A program made the position numbers and the translations under genes. The notes below the pieces were generated by a model, which was given only the letters and a program-made list of their open reading frames with translations, had not been told where the DNA came from and did no database searches. Shown one piece after another: positions 31,117-34,239 of a DNA stretch of 34,239 nucleotides (its first letter is position 1; each line of letters opens with the position of its first letter). The DNA is from Bacillus sp. EB600 (GTDB taxonomy: Bacteria; Bacillota; Bacilli; Bacillales; Cytobacillaceae): assembly GCF_024494385.1 (NCBI RefSeq), contig NZ_JAEVLT010000045.1, forward strand, positions 1 to 34,239. The letters run 5' to 3'.

Positions 31117-31485
31117 CTATGTTAACAATGAACTTAATGCGACCATGGCCCTTTTTAGTGCATGTTCATATGCTATATCTTTCCCGATCACTAAATGGAA
31201 ATCAGCTGCATCTCGGACGGTTGCACGCCCCTCTACTTCGTAACCATTTTTAAATATGAGTAGACAGATGACTGTTTTATTACTCATACGGTGGAATTTT
31301 TTCTCAGTAATCATTTCTTCTAATTTTATACGTTTGTCATCTTTCATTCTTCCATTACCAGAAAGAGGGATAACAATATGATCGTACATATGGTGGTTCT
31401 TACATGTAACCACAATCATTTCTTCGCCTTTATACTTAACGTGACTAATTTCTCCACATTTAGGACAAATACTATCGATGTACAT
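31117..31485 (-). CDS. Gp49-type phage protein with zinc ribbon
   Basis: 122 residues from ATG 31485, chosen because AAGGGAGAG precedes it; a frame extending to 31569 lacks a site. The N-terminus has 'CPKCGEISHV' and a later Cys ('VVTCKNHHMYDH'), a possible zinc site. The C-terminal half, 'FHRMSNKTVICLLIFKNGYE' then 'GRATVRDAADFHLVIGKDIA', resembles the phage N4 Gp49 / Sf6 Gp66 family, whose function is unknown. A phage origin is likely. Confidence 0.6.
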   Translation of the reverse strand: MYIDSICPKCGEISHVKYKGEEMIVVTCKNHHMYDHIVIPLSGNGRMKDDKRIKLEEMITEKKFHRMSNKTVICLLIFKNGYEVEGRATVRDAADFHLVIGKDIAYEHALKRAMVALSSLLT

Positions 31486-31804
31486 TGTTAACTCTCCCTT
31501 TCTAAGTCGGCTTTCTCCTACTAACTTTTTGACAAAGGAAATAAAGTACTTATAAGTATTATTATACAAGTATGGTATTTTTGTATGATTAGAGTTGAAT
31601 TAGAGTTGGATTAGAGTTTTTGTAGAAAAAAATTCCTTCATGTCCAATTAGGCAAAGCGTTGCAATTTCGCATTTTCCTGACGTACCCCCTTTTTCGGAC
31701 ACCTCCACTAACCAATAGGCCCCAGGAAAGAATCGGCGTAGTTTCCAGAAAAATTCAGTCTAAAAAACGCTCGTTTAATTTTGTCTAAAAGTTATATTTC
31801 TCAT
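31486..31804. other. Intergenic region with IS-end relic
   Basis: No gene seen. The left end should hold the promoter of the Gp49-type gene. GTACCCCCTTTTTCGGACAC (about 31684-31703) resembles an IS terminus. The minus strand near 31770 reads AAACGAGCGTTTTTT, a short hairpin with T-tail that may end the MFS operon. Confidence 0.4.
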
Positions 31805-33025
31805 TTAAGATGCAACTCTTCTAGTAGCAGATTTATTCGTTTCCAGGGATCGATTAAAATAAATAACAATCGAATTAATAAGAAGGATCGTCATCGTAAC
31901 ATAAAAGACTGACCGAATTCCCCATACAGCAGCAACATGACTGCCGATTAAAGGACCCACAAAGTTCCCTAAAAAAAGCGAAGAACTATTAAAGCCGAAA
32001 ATAGTAGCTTGAATTTCATGGGGTGCCAATTTTTTCACCAAAACATTAAGAGAAGGTACAAGGCCTCCGATAAATAAGCCGAGTAAGAAACGTCCGACTA
32101 ATAATGTCGTCATGTTGCCAGCAAGGGCCTGCGGAATAAAAGCAAGAGCAGCCATCAACAAAGCAAAGGCTAAAACACTTTTTTGACCAACTTTATCACC
32201 GATTCTCCCTAAAGTTGGTGCTCCAATTAGGTTCGCTATTCCTGTAATGGAAACCACCAGACCGGCAAAAAATTCTAAATGCATACCATGATAAATTGTT
32301 TTAGCATAAACTGTTGCCAATGGTTCAATACTCATCATTCCTAAATTAGTAACAAAAGACGCAATAAAAACTGGAAGCAAGGGCTTGACCATTCCCCAAT
32401 GTACCTTATTTTTCTGTTTTGCCCGGGCAGCTGGTTTTTGTTCTTCATGTACAAAAAATAGGATTAGAAGACCGGCTAAACATAGAAAAGCACCTGTTAA
32501 AAAGAAGATATGATGATAACCCATCTTTTCAGCCAAAATGCCCCCAGCTAAAGGACCTAATAAATTACCGGCAATTAATCCTGTTTGTAAAGTACCCAAT
32601 GCCCTGCCTGACTGTTCATTAGGGGCAACGGATGCGAGAAGGGAGATCGACATCGAAATAAATCCGGAAAAAACCCCATTAATAATACGTAAAACAAGTA
32701 AATGTCAAGGTTGTGTTACCAGCCCCATTAAGGCTGTAACAATCCCCATTCCAAACCCGGCTCTAAGCAGCATAACCTTTCGGCCATACTTGTCTGCCAC
32801 AGACCCCCAAAGCGGTTGAAAGATGACAGCAACGATAAATTGAGAAGCAAAAATCCACCCTGTCCACCGTTCTACTGCTTGGGTTTGGTGAACCCCTAAT
32901 TGTTCTATATACAAAGAAAGAAAGGGTAATATTAAGCTCATTCCCATGGCACAAAAGAAATCGGCTATCCATAGTATCAATAAAGTTCTTTTCCAATTCA
33001 AACTGGACACAATCCTTTCAAGCAT
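31805..33025 (-). pseudogene. MFS multidrug transporter with one in-frame TGA
   Basis: The whole 31805-33025 frame reads as a 12-helix drug:H+ antiporter of about 406 residues (MdtG-like). Motif A is 'GSVADKYGRKVMLLRAG', and a second motif A-like loop is 'GRIGDKVGQKSVL'. A single TGA (on the plus strand TCA, 32703-32705) interrupts 'VTQP-stop-HLLVLRII'. The frame does not shift, so one base change (TGG to TGA) explains it. It would leave a useless N-terminal piece unless translation reads through. It lies 19 nt after marR on the same strand, the usual marR-efflux pair. Confidence 0.85.
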
Positions 33026-33044
33026 TATGTTTGGTCTTACAGTT

Positions 33045-33482
33045 TTATTTATTTTCTCTCTTTTTTGGTATATGGCTTACCAATTTTTCCATTAGGTGCA
33101 GAAGAGTTTCTTTTTCTTCTGTGGAAAAGGATTGAAAAGGCTGTGCCAAAGAATCTACCCAAATCGTTTCCCTTTCCCCAATAAGCTTTAGCCCCTTTTC
33201 ACTAAGGGCAACTGTTTTGATTCGTGCATCTTTTTGACTGGATGCTCGATAGACGATTCCGTTCTTTTCTAATCGATCAACCATTTGGCTCATGGTGCTG
33301 GAACGAACGTCTAAGTGTTCAGCTAATTCTCCGATTGTACAACTGCCTTTTCGCTGTAAGTGCCTTAATACCATCCATTGAACACGGGTTACTTCCGCTT
33401 GATTCGACCCCATGCAGCGCAAATACCGATTAATGGATTGAATGTTCATGACAAATGATTGCAGCAGTTCATTGTTTTCCAT
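33045..33482 (-). CDS. MarR-family regulator
   Basis: 145 residues. The winged helix has 'QWMVLRHLQRKGSCTIGELA' and 'HLDVRSSTMSQMVDRLEKNG', then the wing 'SSQKDARIKTVALSEKG'. Flanking helices form the dimer interface. There is one Cys in the N-terminal helix and one in the HTH. The start follows AAGGGGAT. It is the first gene of an operon with the MFS transporter. Three direct repeats in the promoter, one exactly between -10 and -35, suggest it represses itself and the transporter. The inducer is unknown. Confidence 0.9.
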   Translation of the reverse strand: MENNELLQSFVMNIQSINRYLRCMGSNQAEVTRVQWMVLRHLQRKGSCTIGELAEHLDVRSSTMSQMVDRLEKNGIVYRASSQKDARIKTVALSEKGLKLIGERETIWVDSLAQPFQSFSTEEKETLLHLMEKLVSHIPKKRENK

Positions 33483-33510
33483 TTTTTATCCCCTTGAAAA
33501 TTAATTTATT

Positions 33511-33598
33511 TAGTTATGCAACATATTTCAACAACAATATTATATAGCTATACAACATATTAAAGCAAATAATATTATTTAGCTATACAACATATTTT
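33511..33598 (-). promoter_or_regulatory. marR promoter with three operator repeats
   Basis: On the minus strand TTGCTT (33563-33568) and TATAAT (33539-33544) are -35 and -10 boxes with an 18-bp spacer. The spacer is repeat 2, TAGCTATACAACATATTA on the plus strand (33545-33562). Repeat 1 (33511-33528) lies at or just after the start point and repeat 3 (33580-33597) above -35. The spacing is 34-35 bp, so all three lie on nearly the same face of the helix. Confidence 0.75.
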
Positions 33599-33710
33599 AA
33601 CCGAAGAGCCGGATAGAAAACAAAGCCTGTTGACTTCTTCAGTGCTCCAAACTTCCAGAAAAACTCCCCATTATTGAATACACTGCAAAACACTTACATT
33701 TTTTAGAAGA

Positions 33711-33733
33711 AACGCCCGTCAGGACGTTTTTTT
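33711..33733 (+). terminator. Hairpin with T-run upstream of transposase fragment
   Basis: AACG-C-CC and GG-A-CGTT pair around a GTCA loop with one mismatch, followed by seven T. Probably a plus-strand terminator inside or before the IS. Confidence 0.45.
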
Positions 33734-33774
33734 GTTACAATTAGCTATATCAATTATGTTATGAGGTTTAATCT

Positions 33775-34038
33775 ATGTTACTTAATCATAATCAGTCATC
33801 ACTCTCTTTCCATTCAGATTTATATACTTTAGTCCCTGAGAATCATCTTTTAAGACGAATTCATGAAATGGTGGACTTTTCTTTTATAAATGAATTTTTA
33901 AAGGAATCGTATAGTGTTTATTATGGCAGACCCGCAAATGAGCCAGAATTGTTTTTTCGTCTTCTTTTCCTACAGTTTTTGTATAACCTTTCTGATGAAA
34001 GAGTGATTCTTAAAGTGGATTTATATTTAAAGTCTTAA
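33775..34038 (+). pseudogene. IS1182-family transposase, N-terminal fragment
   Basis: The frame opens 'LVPENHLLRRIHEMVDFSFI' and continues 'YYGRPANEPELFFRLLFLQF', 'LYNLSDERVI', the N-terminal block of IS1182 transposases. After 'SDERVI' the match ends and the frame runs into the reverse strand of fbpA to a stop. The DDE catalytic part is missing. The joint with the fbpA region is near 34000. Confidence 0.75.
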
Positions 34039-34192
34039 TTCCTGTTCCGAATATTTTTTCAATATCTTTTTCAAGATCACTCAAAGTCACTTCGTAAAGA
34101 TGCTTCTTATTTTTTTAAATCCCCGATTTGATTAGTTTATTAATTAATTTTTGTCTTTTTAACTGAACAGCAGATCGAAGTAAATTTTTCAT
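34010..34192 (-). pseudogene. FbpA-like small basic protein, interrupted by TAA
   Basis: A 60-codon frame begins 'MKNLLRSAVQLKRQKLINKL' and, after a TAA at codon 26, continues 'KNKKHLYEVTLSDLEKDIEK' in the same frame. This is the pattern of Fur-regulated basic protein FbpA, where 'YKKNxxHLYELTL' is usual; a TAT to TAA change explains the stop. AGAGG lies 9 nt before the ATG. FbpA acts with the FsrA sRNA in iron sparing. The last residues are probably replaced by the adjoining IS sequence. Confidence 0.65.
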
Positions 34193-34239
34193 TTTCAGAT
34201 ACCTCTATTTTATGAATACATAAGTAAAAGCCAGCACCT

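Noticed and set aside
1..34239. tRNA or rRNA genes
   Set aside because: No cloverleaf with conserved GTTC/CCA-type ends and no rRNA-like conserved blocks were noticed.

Overview
The window looks like an accessory region of a Bacillaceae genome (Bacillus, Neobacillus or Cytobacillus type). The DNA is AT-rich, ribosome binding sites are strong AAGGAGG types, and several proteins are typical of Bacillus: a YkoG/YkoH/YkoI-like sensor set, a CBO0543-family membrane protein, a YetF-like DUF421 protein, Crh and FbpA. It could be chromosomal island or plasmid. Recombinases, IS fragments and broken genes are dense throughout, which points to repeated insertion and decay.

Layout. 0.1-2.9 kb: two-component system plus PepSY protein (minus strand). 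2.9-4.3 kb: transposase, IS21 IstB and resolvase remnants around a small membrane protein gene. 4.4-7.0 kb: double-HTH DNA-binding protein, very AT-rich spacer and a divergent tyrosine recombinase. 7.0-10.8 kb: DUF421 protein, then a defence-like patch (phospholipase D-like protein, and a HipA-type kinase paired with a HIRAN protein). Three copies of a short repeat bracket these genes. 11.2-14.2 kb: second HTH protein, truncated and intact serine resolvases, res-like sites. 14.7-16.3 kb: broken astacin-like protease and a structured mobile-element RNA candidate. 16.4-18.7 kb: quinone oxidoreductase, a frameshifted RibF-like gene and a second-copy Crh. 18.8-21.7 kb: decayed fragments (IS3 OrfA, enoyl-CoA hydratase, TetR, catechol dioxygenase). 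21.7-29.1 kb: aromatic meta-cleavage gene cluster. 29.2-30.2 kb: TIR and resolvase remnants around a palindromic site. 30.2-31.5 kb: small proteins. 31.8-33.6 kb: MarR-MFS efflux operon whose transporter carries one stop codon. 33.8-34.2 kb: transposase fragment and an interrupted fbpA.

How the catabolic genes fit together (inference from families and context). A two-component flavin monooxygenase (26829-28031 with reductase 21761-22237) would hydroxylate a phenolic compound. A XylE-type catechol 2,3-dioxygenase (28136-29050) would open the ring, with an XylT-like ferredoxin (25437-25724) to reactivate its iron. A DmpD/XylF-type hydrolase (22337-23176) would cleave the semialdehyde. A regulator with XylR_N and V4R sensor domains but a PucR/CdaR-like output (23394-25328) probably senses the aromatic compound. 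The cluster also holds a RibF-like FAD synthetase without the usual riboflavin kinase motif. A second RibF-like gene lies next to an accessory Crh, and cre-like sequences lie inside the catabolic cluster, suggesting dedicated cofactor supply and CcpA/Crh catabolite control. No lower-pathway genes (dienoate hydratase, aldolase, acylating aldehyde dehydrogenase) are visible.
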